A stretch of DNA of 64,000 bases from Phytopythium helicoides (GCA_024867545.1 JANFNE010000030.1:372001-436000); one strand, 5' to 3'. Counted from the first letter of the stretch, positions 13,340-24,184 are shown. Numbers and translations are program-made. Notes: generated from the sequence alone by a model not told the origin.

Positions 13340-15220
13340 ATGTCCGGAGGAATGGACGCCTTCATGGAGTTCGAGCGCGAGATGGCCATGAAGCGTAGGC
13401 GAGAGCAGGTGGGTCCGTTGCTCTATATTTTTTGTGGCGATTGGGCGCTGCGGCTCATGCTGGGCAACATGGCTGGGCAGGCCGAACAGCCCGGAGGCGC
13501 TAAGGCGCCGGCTCCGGCCGTGCCGCTAACGCCGCCAGTGAAGCCTGGGGACGACGAGTGCTGCCACCTCAATTGCCCCAACTGCGTCCTGCTTGTGTAC
13601 TACGTGCGGCAATCCGATGCATCCTGACCGAGTGCCAAGTTAGTCGAAATCTAACGCGTCGCTGAATTGGCAGGAAAAACTCATGGAGTATGAGCTGAGT
13701 CTCGAGGGGCGACAGGTCAAGCCCACGATTCCACCTCCAAAGTACAATGTCACGTTTCTCGACGAGCAGAACTTGACGCAATTACAGCGAGAAATGCTGG
13801 CGAAGAATGACCACGCAGCTTTCCCGGTGCTCGAGAACTCGCTGATCAGTCCTCCTCATCGAACGTCAGATGGCGCCAAGCGATCAGTTCGACACATCGA
13901 CTTAGAGATCAGCGACGAACAGCAGTGGCAGATTAGTGCTCACGCATCAAATATTGGTGTGTACGCTCCGAATGCTGCTGCTGTAGTGGACAGCGTAGCT
14001 TCCTTCCTTGGTGTCGACCAAGACCTTATGTTTCTCGCCGAACCCTTGGTCGTCGAGCAGCAAGATCAGAGTGATGACGAGCAACAGGATTCCCCGGAGC
14101 GGCCATTCGCGCGCATTGGAACGGTTCGGGAGGCGCTAACGTGGGCATTTGACTTGATGTCAACTCCACGGTCAAGCTTTCTCCGCACTCTGGCGGCGTA
14201 CGCGACTGACCCAGACGAAATTGCCAAGCTGAGCGCACCACGGGCAGCTGAAACACTTCAAGCCGAGCGGTAAGTAATGGGACTGCTATTCTTCCTCTCG
14301 GCAGTCAGCCTTAACAATTGTTGCACCTACTCTAGGCCGATGGAGCAGATTTCGATTGCGGACATTTTTGCCATGTTCCCGTCCGTCCGAATCGACTTTT
14401 CATCGTTTTACCAGATCGCGCCTCTGAATGCTCCGCGGTACTACACCGTTTCGTCGTCCCACAAATTTTCTCCGCACACGGTTTCAATCACACTAGGATT
14501 GCGCGAGGTCGAAGAGAAGCCGCTGCCGAGGTGTTCCAGCTACCTTGCGTCACTCACCCCAGGTCAAGACCGAGTTCGTGCATCGTTCCTGCGCTCGTCG
14601 TTTGTCTTCCCGTACCACGACCGTCGGCCCGTTATGCTAATCAGCGCTGGAACGGGTATTGCACCATTCCGAGCTTTTCTCCAGGACCTCGAGTATGAGC
14701 GAACCATTGATGCTCCCAGCGACCAGTCCAGCAACACGAACCAACTTCAGCAGCACCGCAATGCTTACTTATTTTATGGTTGCCGTTCACGCGACACCGA
14801 CTTCCTGTACGCCTCCGATATTGACCGAGCACATTCGGAGGGGATCTTAGACGTTGTCAACGTCGAGTTTTCCGACGGAAGTAGTTCCGTTACCGGTGAA
14901 AAGCGGGTACGTCCGTCGCAGTTGTATGCACATTTGAGAGTGCCAAGATCTTTTACCGTGTTTGCTATCGTGTGATTTGCTTGCAGTACGTGCAGGACGG
15001 ACTGGCGGATCACTCTGAGCTGGTCGCGAGGCACCTGATGGAGGAGAATGGCTACGTGTACGTGTGTGGTGGGCTCGAGATGGGGCGTGCAGTCAAGCGC
15101 GTCCTTGCCAAGGCCCTACTCACTCACCCAGAGCTCTCAAACGCTTCAACTGAGGTTGAGGCCCGACGGCTAGTTGCCCGGATGCTTGCGACGCACCAGA
15201 TCGTGACGGAGCTCTGGTGA
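13340..15220 (+). CDS. Oxidoreductase-like domain fused to a ferredoxin-NADP reductase (CPR-type FAD/NADPH) module
   Basis: Spliced model: 13340-13408, 13481-13603, 13674-14269, 14336-14906 and 14987-15220, about 530 aa, frame closed. The first intron is 72 bp and open in frame. Near the N-terminus is a Cys motif, DECCHLNCPNCVLLVYY, running across a splice into EKLMEYE; this is the Oxidored-like pattern (CCxxxCxxCVxxxY). The rest is the reductase module of the cytochrome P450 reductase/sulfite reductase family: FAD-binding RYYTVSSS, NADPH-binding GTGIAPFRAFLQ, YLFYGCRSRDTDFLY, YVYVCGGLEMGRAV and a C-terminal TELW. There is no FMN/flavodoxin domain, unlike CPR, NDOR1 or MTRR. The start is uncertain: a presequence-like peptide (MRVLRSLLRLFLVRMSRR) is encoded in another frame from 13242, hinting at mitochondrial import if one base is missing. 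Confidence 0.82.
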
Positions 15221-16333
15221 GACGAACGGAGGCAAGGATACTGAAGATCGGCTGTCGCCATGCAGCGTAGACTCTTAGAGTGCGTCGGCCGAGCGTAATC
15301 TCCGATTGCAACATAGAAGTATTGCCAGAACAGCTGAACGTAGGTGTGACGGGATGGAAATGAATAGCTGTGCCGGGGGTGATAGGGCGTGCGTGCGCCA
15401 GGAATACTCGGATCCTAGCGTGTGGCCGCAAGAGGGGGGCAAGCAAGTGGAATGACGCAGAGACGAGTGGCCCTACATAAAGTCGTAATCCATCCATTGC
15501 GTGTCGCACCCAATGTGCGCAAAACAATCCGTGTGCACTTCGAGTAACTAAAGCACATATCATAGCGTCTCCCTCTCTTTTCTCTCTGTCCGCCTTCGTA
15601 AGTCGCGTTCTCATGACTCATACCAGTCGTGCAAATCCTCAGTGTATTAGCCTTTTCACTTGTGGCAGCTTCAAGAGCAAACAAACACGTGGTCCAAAAA
15701 AAAAAATAAAACTCAGGTCCGAGCGACACGCCAGGCTGGTCGGCTGAGCCGCGACATTGAGTAAACGGACCCTCGAACACCTCAAAGTCCGTTCGAGAAC
15801 CGCGTGCACAAACCACTGCTTTGCTCGGCAGGCGCGCATTGCTCGAAGATGGCAATGATTTATCCTCTCATTTCCCAAAGCTCGATTCAGGAGCGCACGT
15901 CGCCTCGTCTCAATCGTACCGAAGGAGAAAAATGAATCCACATACAAACTCCAAGTGAATTTGGCTGCGGCAGGTGCGTCTGAACTGGGCTTCTTTCCCC
16001 TCATCTCGCAACCTCCCCCTCGCGCTCGACTCTTGCGAGAACTAAGTCGTACCACCAATCCGCTCCCCCCATCCAGCAACCCTACTCAAGCAGCCCCTGT
16101 CTCAATCTCGAGGTTTTTCCTCTCTCTACCGGCGGTTTCCCGAGGTTTTTCACTCTCTATGGCGCCCAGTATGCCCTCCCCCCGTGAGCGCGGCCATCGG
16201 CGCCTTTGCTCGATGGCACAGAGCGAATTGATTCCGCACGACGCCGCGCCGTGCCGACCGCCTCCCGGCCCCGCGCCTGGCTCACGCTGCGCCCGGAGCC
16301 GCTCGGCGCCGCTCACTTCGCAGACTCCTCGCC
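15221..16333. other. Intergenic region without recognisable genes
   Basis: Both strands were read. The open frames here are compositionally biased (Arg/Pro/Ser-rich) and show no domain motifs. The last 400 bp are C-rich and pyrimidine-rich and probably contain the promoter and 5' UTR of the HIT-domain gene. Confidence 0.5.
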
Positions 16334-17407
16334 ATGGCCCACGACTCGCTCGCTCGCGCCCCGCGCGGCCGGCGGCGCGCCGCGTTGCGCCGCCGACTCG
16401 GCCGCTGCCTCGGCTTGGCTCCTTCTTCGTCGTCGCCGAGCGACGGGCTCGCGGTCTCGGCGACGCTCGAGAGCGCGGTGGACGCCGCCGACTCGGTGCG
16501 CCGCGGCTCGCTCTCGCACTCGTGGTCCGACACGGAGGTCATGACGCCGCTGGCCGTGCGGGGCAGGCGCCGCCGCTCGGCCGACGCCGCGCAGTCGCCA
16601 TCGACGGTCGTGCACTCCCCCGCGAGCCTCCGGCAGGCCGCGGGCGGCGCTGACTCGCCGCTGTCGGCCTCGTCATCGCGCAAGGGCGTGCAGTACGCGC
16701 GCGACGGCAACTTGCTCTGCTGCCGCTTCTGCGATATCCTGCGTGCGCGCGACGAGCCCTTCCTGTACGAGGACGACGAGATCGCCGTCTTCCGACCGCT
16801 CGCTCCCGCCGTCGAGAGCCACATCCTCGTCGTGCCGCGGTGCCACATCCGCAATATCAACATGCTCACCGAGAGCGACTCGCCGCTGCTGCAGCGCATG
16901 CGAGACGTCGCCAAGCTCGTGCTCAAGGACCTGCCCGTATCGAGCAAGCTCGCGCGGAAGAAGCGCCAGCAGCCCCACGTGTCCTCAGCCTCCTCCAGCT
17001 CCACGTCGTCGCTGCCCTCCTCGCCCAAGAGCGAGGAAGACAGCGTCGAGTGCAAGCTCGCGTTCCACACCCCGCCCTTCAACAGCATCGACCACGTGCA
17101 CATGCACGCGTTCCGCACCGACCAGCAGTCGTTCTTCGGCTGCGTCGGCGCCATCAAGTACCGCACAGCCACGTGGTGGTGCCGCTCGTTCGAGGAGGTC
17201 ATGGCACGCCTCGACACGGACGCAGGCAACCGCAAAAAGAACAAGCTTCGCCGCCGAAACCAGAGCGAGGACCAGGCCTCGTGCGCGCGGCTGCAGCGCC
17301 GCGTGGCCCCTCGCCGCAGCAACGAATCGCCCAACCCTTTCGCCTTTGAGGGCGAGGTTCACGACGAGCAAGCGCTGCCCGTCATGCCGCTCGGCTCCGT
17401 TATTTAA
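16334..17407 (+). CDS. HIT (histidine triad) superfamily protein with long N-terminal extension
   Basis: A single uninterrupted 357-aa frame. Residues ~1-115 are basic and Ser-rich with no known domain. The HIT domain starts at LLCCRFCDILRARDEPFLY and continues EIAVFRPLAPAVESHILVVP, then LLQRMRDVAKLVL. A low-complexity Ser insertion of about 25 residues sits in the middle of the domain. The catalytic triad is DHVHMHAF, His254-x-His256-x-His258. HIT proteins hydrolyse or transfer nucleotides (Hint, Fhit, aprataxin, DcpS branches); CRFC and RTATWWCRSFEEV do not settle the branch. The C-terminal 60 residues are basic. The upstream in-frame sequence is Arg-rich, so the ATG at 16334 is the best start but not certain. 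Confidence 0.8.
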   Translation: MAHDSLARAPRGRRRAALRRRLGRCLGLAPSSSSPSDGLAVSATLESAVDAADSVRRGSLSHSWSDTEVMTPLAVRGRRRRSADAAQSPSTVVHSPASLRQAAGGADSPLSASSSRKGVQYARDGNLLCCRFCDILRARDEPFLYEDDEIAVFRPLAPAVESHILVVPRCHIRNINMLTESDSPLLQRMRDVAKLVLKDLPVSSKLARKKRQQPHVSSASSSSTSSLPSSPKSEEDSVECKLAFHTPPFNSIDHVHMHAFRTDQQSFFGCVGAIKYRTATWWCRSFEEVMARLDTDAGNRKKNKLRRRNQSEDQASCARLQRRVAPRRSNESPNPFAFEGEVHDEQALPVMPLGSVI

Positions 17408-18169
17408 CCCCCATGTAAATTAAACCATCATTGGGATCACCACCAACGTTTGCTCTGAATCCTGGCATCCTGCCATGTAGAGTCCCTACAACCCCCATAG
17501 AGCTCGCCTTCATATGAGCTCAGTCTTTGACGCCCCAGCTGCGTCGTCAGAAAGACTCCTTTGATCATCTTTCTCCTTTTCGAGTCCGGAATGAAAAAAT
17601 TGAGGAAGAGATAACAATTGAGCTTCAAAACTCTCTGAGCATTGCTCTCTGAGCAAACACGCCATGGCTGGTGCTCCATCATGGAGTCCCTGAGTGAGCT
17701 GTACAGCAGTCATGGAGTGCCAATGGACCATGTCAATCGCCATTTGTATATTTGTCATCGTTAGTTTCATGGAGAACTGTACGCCCCCAAGCCGTTTTGC
17801 ATTCACTCGCTCATTCGCAGCGCCTTCTTTGAGTCGTGAATGGCTCCGTGCGTGCAACCGGGTCCTATTTGCGGCTGACGCTGGTGTGTTGATTCTTGGC
17901 GGATAGAACCCGTTGAAATGCTGAGCTCCATTGCGACTTAATGTCGATGAAACGGTTTCTGAGAACGGAAACGACTTCCCGATGGATACGGCCCTCATTG
18001 AATCCGCCTTGGTCGTTGCAGCTGTACGAGACCTTCGAGAGCCCGGAGCACCTTGCCACTCTGTGGGCTCTTGATCGCATTCCCGAACTCACTCGGTCTC
18101 AACCACCTCTCCTTCCCCAAGCTCCTCCAAGCTTCTCTTCTCCTCCTTTCCCCCATTTCTTCGTCGACT
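17408..18169. other. Intergenic region upstream of the GH17 gene
   Basis: No coding signal was recognised on either strand. A 162-codon open frame on the minus strand (17998-17510) has no family features and is probably chance. The final ~100 bp before 18170 are CT-rich, typical of a 5' leader. Confidence 0.45.
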
Positions 18170-19474
18170 ATGCGACTCGCTTTTCTGCTGCTACCCTTGT
18201 TTGCCACGGCTGCCACTGCTCTCAACGTCGAGCTTTGGGGTGTCAACTACGACCTTCGGACCGGTCCAGACTGGGCTCCTGATTCTGAGCGTTGTAAAAC
18301 TCCAGATCAAATCGAGCGAGATCTGCGTGCTCTCGCAGGCATTACGTCGCGCGTTCGAACCTACAGTCTCTCTGACTGCCCGATTGCTCCTGTTCTGACT
18401 GCTGCCAAGACGCTAGGTTTGACTGTGTGGCTTGGAATTTGGACTGCCAGTGATCCAGCAGTTTTTGATCGAGAGCTATCGACACTCAAGGCTCTTGTCG
18501 ACTTATCGAGTCCAGAACGGGCGCTTTTCTTCCCGCCCACAGCCGCTAGTATCGATGTTGGCGATAATGCTGCTCCGGTTGTCGAGGGCATCAATGTCGG
18601 GAGTGAAGCGGTGTATCGAGGCGATGTGACTGCTGCTGTCGCAGTCGAATGTTTAACTCGAGTTCGCCAAGTTCTTCGGGAGGCTGCTGGTGCTACCGTT
18701 ACTGCGATCTCCAACAGCACTAGCGTCAATAGCCTAAATGCTGCAACTCTTCCACCGCTCGCTATCACCGATATTGTTGACATTCTGCTACAGTATCCAG
18801 AACTTGTGGCTGTCGGCGATGTTGTCACCGTCAATGTGTTCCCGTTCTGGGAGCGTGTGGAGGTCGGTAAGGCTGCCAAGCGTATCGACAATCGCCTCCA
18901 ACCATTGCGTCAACTCGCTGATACGCTGGGCAAGAAAGAGCTTATTGTTACCGAGACGGGTTGGTCATCCGCTGGCACTGACAGCAAAGCGTCCAAGGCT
19001 TCTCCCAGCAACATGGCGAAATACCTAGCCGACTTTGTTACCCTTGCCTCGCGTCGGCAGTGGGAGTACTACTACTTTGCGGGCTTTGACACGCCGTACA
19101 AGGCGGCGCAGCTTCAAGATCCAACCACCGTTGAGGCTTCATTCGGGCTGTTTGACGTCAATGGAACCATGAAACCGGAAATCGCAAAGCTCGTCGTAAA
19201 CCTTCGGCAGCAAGAAGATAGCAAAGAAGAATCGAAGTCAGCGGAAGCTAGTGACTCGGGAAACAGCAATGAAGACAGTGGAAAGAGTGAAGAGAGTAGC
19301 GCAGACAAGTCTTCGTCAAGCGATGAAAGCAAATCGGAGGCAAACGGAGCGTCGAGAGCAGGATCCGAGGGCTCTGCTTCTTCCATTAAGTCGAGTGCAG
19401 TCTCTCAGACCTCATCACCCGCTGCTGCTGTCGCTGCTGTAGCGATAATCTCCGCGATATTGACGATCATGTAA
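18170..19474 (+). CDS. GH17 beta-1,3-glucanase-like secreted protein, probably GPI-anchored
   Basis: Intronless, 434 aa. It begins with a signal peptide (MRLAFLLLPLFATAATA). The GH17 (beta/alpha)8 barrel follows: WGVNYDLRTGPDWAPD, then SRVRTYSLSDC. The acid/base glutamate lies in GINVGSEAVYRGD (the family VGNE position) and the nucleophile in IVTETGWSSAG. The last ~85 residues are a Ser/Glu/Lys-rich linker ending in a hydrophobic tail (AAAVAAVAIISAILTIM), the pattern of a GPI attachment signal. Oomycete walls are rich in beta-1,3-glucan, so a role in remodelling the cell's own wall is likely. The frame stays open upstream to 18053, but the signal peptide supports the start at 18170. The gene converges on the PPR gene with ~100 bp between stop codons. 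Confidence 0.85.
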   Translation: MRLAFLLLPLFATAATALNVELWGVNYDLRTGPDWAPDSERCKTPDQIERDLRALAGITSRVRTYSLSDCPIAPVLTAAKTLGLTVWLGIWTASDPAVFDRELSTLKALVDLSSPERALFFPPTAASIDVGDNAAPVVEGINVGSEAVYRGDVTAAVAVECLTRVRQVLREAAGATVTAISNSTSVNSLNAATLPPLAITDIVDILLQYPELVAVGDVVTVNVFPFWERVEVGKAAKRIDNRLQPLRQLADTLGKKELIVTETGWSSAGTDSKASKASPSNMAKYLADFVTLASRRQWEYYYFAGFDTPYKAAQLQDPTTVEASFGLFDVNGTMKPEIAKLVVNLRQQEDSKEESKSAEASDSGNSNEDSGKSEESSADKSSSSDESKSEANGASRAGSEGSASSIKSSAVSQTSSPAAAVAAVAIISAILTIM

Positions 19475-19576
19475 GACAGCAGAGTCTAATCGGAAAATCG
19501 TCCATTCATATCGTTTCTTGCTCTAAGCTTGAATCTAAATGCCCACTTTTCTTGACTGCAACCCTCATCAACGCAT

Positions 19577-22252
19577 TTATGCTGGAGTTGGCTTTTGCTC
19601 GTTGACCAACAGAGCTTGCACTCGACTGTTGACTGTTTCACGCAAGCTTTCGTCTGCGCCTATTTCAATGACCTTCGTCTGAAGTTGCAAGTACAGATTC
19701 ATCACCCTTTCGGATACTTGCTTCGTCTTTTCGTTGGTCTTCGAGCTCGAACGTGAGCTCAGCAGCTCCAGGAGCTCAGTTGCTATCCGAAAGTCCCCCG
19801 CGCTGATTGCAGTCTTTGCCACGGCTTCGAGGGACTTTGTCTTCAGTTCAGACCGCTGCATCTTCTGGAATTGGCTGTGAAGAAGATTTACCAACTTGGA
19901 AATCTTCTCGCCGTCATCAGGGCGTCTGTTTCTAGAAACTAGAGCTTGCAGAACCGTCACCGTGGCTGTATGCGAGTACTCCGCACCACTGACTGCGCGC
20001 ATAGTGATTAGCACATCGTACGCTCCATCTACATCATCAGAAGCGACCATCTTGGAGACGCAGATCGCCGCCCATTCTCTGTGAACTGACCGCACGACGC
20101 TAGGCTTGGCGTGAGTTACAGATCCAGCTTGGTGGATATGGGAAACCGCATCGTTGTACAGCTGGAGAACTTCGCGAGCACCCTTGTGCCGGGAAGCCAT
20201 CTCGAGCAATGCTGTAAAGCATGGGAGCGGCATGACATAGGCGTCGATTGATTCACTGGTGTTACCACTGCTGAGAATGGTTTCCAAGTAAGCATCAACA
20301 ACGGAGAGCTGCATATTTGCATTCCCGCGAGACTTGATCAAGCCGCATATGTTGCCAATGATCTGTTTGGTTGGAGCCACGCCACGATATTTCATGTCCT
20401 TCCAGATCATTTCGAAATCGGTTGCGTCGTAAGGGGCCACACTCCCCGGCTGCTCGCCAACACTTTGGTTGTAGACACGCATAGCACTGAAGACAGTCGC
20501 GTAGTCTCTCCCACCAATCTGGAAGTCCAGAAATTCGATCTCGTTCAGCAAGTCGATGACACCGCTCAGCTCGTGAGAGTCCACCAGCATCTGAAGAGTC
20601 GAGTTGAGAACACGGTTAAAGTTTGCTGCCCTGCTGGCATCATTGCCCGCCTCACTTCCGCCGCGCAGTGCCTCGTTTAGTTGTCGAATCATTTGCTGGC
20701 ATAGTTTAATTGCAGCATCGAGATCGCGATGATGTCGAAAGCATTCGACTGCATCGCGAGGTCGCATAATCTCGTAGCCCTGTTGCTGAAGAGCCTTGAG
20801 TGCTTGGTATATCACGGGCATATCTCGCGGATTATTTGAGGTGGCAGCCAGTTTTACCACGATATTGAGCGCTCGCTCAGCGGATGGAGATTTAGCGAGT
20901 GCAAAACCATGCAGGAGTCTGAGTAGTTTATGGCGCTCACCGATCGAGAAATATGTGGTGACAGCAGGGGCGGCAAGCCATCCTGGAACAGTTGTAGCAT
21001 GCCTCGCACTATCGATAACAGAGCCCTGCTGAGTGGGGTGTAAGCCAGCGGACTTAGGATCCTCCGTCGTCGGTGGAGTTACTGGCTTGATGTAGGCGTC
21101 AATCACTATGGCAGCTTCATTGTACGCACTCTTAGCCATTAGATCCTTCACAAGCGGCTCATCCACCTGTCGAGATCGCTTCTGTAGTTTGCTTGCTGGC
21201 ACCGCTGCTTTGGTGGTGAGTGCAAACGGTGTTCCACGAAGCACGTCTTGGTTACGAGCGATAATTTCCTTGGTCCGTGCGTCAAACGGAAGCTGCAACT
21301 TCTTCATTTCATCCAGTAATGCGCGGATTTCTTGGCGCAAGTCGAAGAACTCGAGGGACTCGAGCACTTTGTTGTACTGCCGAGTGTTGAGCTCCAAGTT
21401 GAAGCGCTTGCGGTTAGTCAGCAATGCCATCGCATGTTGCGGTCGGTTGTTCTTTTCACACACGCTCAGTAGTGCCAAGAGGGTGTTGGCTGAGAGCCTG
21501 ACCTCTGACTCGCGGTAAAAGTCGAACGCTGCGTCCGCATGTCCAACCTGTCCGAGACTCGTAACGACGCGGTCAACATCCGCCGGATGCCATCGCCCAA
21601 CCTCGTGGTCAAGTGACGCGAAAATCTCAAGCACAGCTTGGTCTTTTCCAGCTTTGGCCAGGGCCACCATGATTCTCGAGATGACCTCGTTCGAGACGCC
21701 AATCCCGTGCGCCTTCATCTCTTGGATGAGTTTCTCGACGCCTTCAAAGTCCTCCTGGCCGAGCTTGGCGTAGATGCCGAAGCGATAGATGATCTCCGGC
21801 GCGGTTCGCTGCTCGTCGAACCTGTCCTTGACGCGATCGTAGATGGCGAGGATCGAGTCGGGGCGCTTCGAGCGGCTGAGCAGGTTGAACACCTCGCCGT
21901 ACATGACGAAGTCAATCCGCAGCGGGTAGTGCTCGTCCGAGTACTCGAAGGTCTCCATCATGAGCTTGGGCAGTTGGCACTTGCTGGCCGCCTGGAACAC
22001 GTGCCCCACCACCGGCGCCGGCACTTTGCCCGCGTCCACGAGCGTCTTCCATCGCTGCGGCAGCGACTGGCGCACCGCGCGCAGCTTGCTCTCGCCCAGC
22101 TGGTCCACCAGCTCGGCCCTCGGAAGCCGCGCGAGCTCCTGCAGCGGGACGCCGGCCACCACGAGGCCGTCGGGCAGCTTGGCTGACGACTTGAGCCGCG
22201 CGGGGACGCGCCATGGAGCGCACAGCGGCGCCCGTCGAGACAGGCGGAGCAT
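19577..22252 (-). CDS. Pentatricopeptide repeat (PPR) protein, paralogue 1
   Basis: A single intronless 891-aa frame starting at 22252 with a mitochondrial-type presequence (MLRLSRRAPLCAPWRVPARL: basic, no acidic residues). The body is helical repeats of ~35 residues; examples are FVMYGEVFNLLSRSKRPDS, IYAKLGQEDFEGVEKLIQEM and VMLQ-type helices further on. Repeat boundaries are degenerate, as in non-plant PPR proteins. It is homologous over its whole length to the PPR gene at 27.7-30.35 kb (shared features include FMVYGEVF / FVMYGEVF and NRKRFNLEL / NRKKFDLEL) but clearly diverged, so this duplication is old. Organellar RNA binding is the expected role. Confidence 0.85.
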   Translation of the reverse strand: MLRLSRRAPLCAPWRVPARLKSSAKLPDGLVVAGVPLQELARLPRAELVDQLGESKLRAVRQSLPQRWKTLVDAGKVPAPVVGHVFQAASKCQLPKLMMETFEYSDEHYPLRIDFVMYGEVFNLLSRSKRPDSILAIYDRVKDRFDEQRTAPEIIYRFGIYAKLGQEDFEGVEKLIQEMKAHGIGVSNEVISRIMVALAKAGKDQAVLEIFASLDHEVGRWHPADVDRVVTSLGQVGHADAAFDFYRESEVRLSANTLLALLSVCEKNNRPQHAMALLTNRKRFNLELNTRQYNKVLESLEFFDLRQEIRALLDEMKKLQLPFDARTKEIIARNQDVLRGTPFALTTKAAVPASKLQKRSRQVDEPLVKDLMAKSAYNEAAIVIDAYIKPVTPPTTEDPKSAGLHPTQQGSVIDSARHATTVPGWLAAPAVTTYFSIGERHKLLRLLHGFALAKSPSAERALNIVVKLAATSNNPRDMPVIYQALKALQQQGYEIMRPRDAVECFRHHRDLDAAIKLCQQMIRQLNEALRGGSEAGNDASRAANFNRVLNSTLQMLVDSHELSGVIDLLNEIEFLDFQIGGRDYATVFSAMRVYNQSVGEQPGSVAPYDATDFEMIWKDMKYRGVAPTKQIIGNICGLIKSRGNANMQLSVVDAYLETILSSGNTSESIDAYVMPLPCFTALLEMASRHKGAREVLQLYNDAVSHIHQAGSVTHAKPSVVRSVHREWAAICVSKMVASDDVDGAYDVLITMRAVSGAEYSHTATVTVLQALVSRNRRPDDGEKISKLVNLLHSQFQKMQRSELKTKSLEAVAKTAISAGDFRIATELLELLSSRSSSKTNEKTKQVSERVMNLYLQLQTKVIEIGADESLRETVNSRVQALLVNEQKPTPA

Positions 22253-22487
22253 CTCGACCGCAGGTTGCAGGGTGCGGCAATGCGTGTCGATGCCGCGCGG
22301 TTGCGAGTTGTTGATTGGTTGAAAATGAGTAATGAAGGCGGGTGATTGGACAAAATGCCAATGACTATCATAACTTCACTTTTTTTGATATGCAACTTGC
22401 TTGGTCATGGGAGCCGTTCCGCTGCAGCTCGACTCTCGGATGCGAGGCTCCCGGGATGTGATAGTCGGTGGCTCAAACACTTGCAGC

Positions 22488-23666
22488 TCACGAGCTGAGC
22501 TCGGAAGAGCTGGTCGTGCCCTCCGTGTCTTCGGTCGGGTGCAGCTTTTGCTCGGCCTCGCGGACAGCCTTGAAGTATGGGTGCTGCATCGCCTCCTTGG
22601 CGGTTAGTCGCTCCTGGTGGTCGTAACGCAGCAGGCCGTCGAGGAAGTCGATGGCCTCGGGCGACACCAGGTGTTGGTTCTCGGGCGTGATGAACTTTTC
22701 CCACGCCTTCTTGGTGTACGTGCCCAAAATCTCGTCGTAGTGCGGGTCGAGCTCCAGGTCGTACGTGGCGAGGTAGTCAAAGAGCTCGTCCGTGCCCTTG
22801 ACCTTGGCAATCTTGACGAGCTGGTCGTAGTTGTCGTGGCCGTGGAAGAACGGGTCCTTCTTGAAGATCATGGCCGCGAACGTGCACCCGACGCTCCAGA
22901 GATCGAGCGAGTAGTCGTACTCCTGCATATCCACCAGCAGCTCCGGACCTTTGTAGTATCGGCTGGCAACGCGCACGTTGTACTCGCGGCCCGGATGGTA
23001 GAACTCGGCGAGACCCCAGTCGATCAGCCGCAGCTGGCGCTTCTCGTGGTCGATGACGACGTTGTGCGGCTTGACATCGCGGTGCATGATGCCATTCGAG
23101 TGGCAGTAGTCGAGAGCCTTGAGCAGCTCGTAGATGTAGTAGCGGATGTCGTAGTCGCTCAGCGTCGGGTAGAGCGTCTTGAAGTCCGTGTTGTTGACGT
23201 GCTCAGTCACGAGACTCGGCGTGTTGGACGTGGGGTCTCGCACCACATCGTACAGCTGCACGATGTTGGTGCCTCCCGCCAAGTTCTGCAGGATCTTGAT
23301 CTCTCTGCAGGGCAGGCGCGCTGCAGGTAAGACGACACGCTCTCTCCATCTCTACCTATCGGCGTCGCACCTGCTAATCTTCTTCTTCTTGACGGGCTTG
23401 AGGATCTTGATGACGCACTTGGTGTTGTTGGCCACGTTGTAGCCCTCGAACACCTCGCTGTAGCGGCCGCGGCCAATCTTGCGCACGACCTCGTAGTTGT
23501 CCTGGTCACTGCGGCCCTCAAAGTCAGTCAGTCGCCCTTCCGTCCGTCCTCTCGCGCCGCAACGGCCAAATATATCGCACCCCCAGGCCACCTGGTGCGT
23601 CTCGTAGTCCCAGTACTCGCGCGGCCGCGTCTCATTCACATCGCAGTACACGCGCGCGCGGCTCAT
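22488..23666 (-). CDS. Casein kinase 2 alpha catalytic subunit, copy 1
   Basis: Exons 23666-23581, 23508-23371 and 23304-22488; 346 aa with the frame closing exactly. The N-terminus [20 protein letters not shown] is typical of CK2 alpha. Key features: [20 protein letters not shown] (P-loop), the basic cluster [17 protein letters not shown], and DWG instead of DFG ([13 protein letters not shown]), which is diagnostic of CK2 alpha, then [17 protein letters not shown]. The acidic, Ser-rich tail ([15 protein letters not shown]) differs from copy 2. CK2 is a constitutively active Ser/Thr kinase for acidic sites and works as a tetramer with CK2 beta. Copy 2 lies 7.4 kb away on the same strand. The usual GRGKYSE is GRGRYSE here. 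Confidence 0.95.
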
Positions 23667-24184
23667 GATGCCGCCGACGCTCCACCGCCGCCGCCGTCTC
23701 CACGCCGTCTTCGGCAGACTCGGAACGAAGTAGAGAAGCCTCCCCCTGGCTTCCGAGTACCCTGAGTGCCTCCATTTGCGTCCGCGAGGCGCACATCTCC
23801 CCCCGTCCACGCTGTGCAACAGAGAAGGACTGTACAGAGAGTGACGGAGAAACGTGCAGGCCTGTGTACTCGCTTGCCAATCAACCAGGTGTTGCGCAAC
23901 ACACTCCAGCACCGGACTTTCGGTGCAACACGCGTGCTGTTGCGTTCGCAGTGTACCAATTGCCATTCGCCTCTCTGCCACTGCTGTCTCCTTGTCAATC
24001 TGCTCCCACAAGCTGCTGTATCGATAGGTGGTGTTGTCGGTGGGTTTTTGATTTTTCATTGTGTTGAGTGTGTGTTGCTTTTTTCTCAAAGCGGCGGGGC
24101 TTGCGAGACCACGCCGCTTTCTATCATCTAGCGCGTCCTACTCGCCCGCGTCAGACTCTTCACTGAAGCCTTCAGCGAGCCTCT
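23667..24184. other. Intergenic region holding CK2 copy 1 promoter and a repeat copy
   Basis: About 520 bp between the CK2 alpha start and the stop of the truncated PPR copy. The right half (from about 23911) is one copy of the ~165-bp repeat described separately and marks the left edge of the PPR duplication. Nothing else was recognised. Confidence 0.5.
23911..24080. repeat. ~165-bp dispersed repeat, copy 1
   Basis: Shares GCTGTTGCGTTCGCAGTGTA, GCCATTCGCCTCT, CACAAGCTGCTGT and TTTTCATTGTGTTGAGTGT in the same order with the blocks at about 27209 and 27401. It is directly joined to the 3' flank of the truncated PPR copy, exactly as copy 3 is joined to the full-length PPR gene. Confidence 0.8.

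Noticed and set aside
17510..17998. 162-codon minus-strand frame upstream of GH17
   Set aside because: No recognisable motif or signal, and it lies in an otherwise non-coding promoter interval.
18053..18169. Upstream extension of the GH17 frame
   Set aside because: The signal peptide begins at 18170; the extension would bury it behind 39 low-complexity residues.
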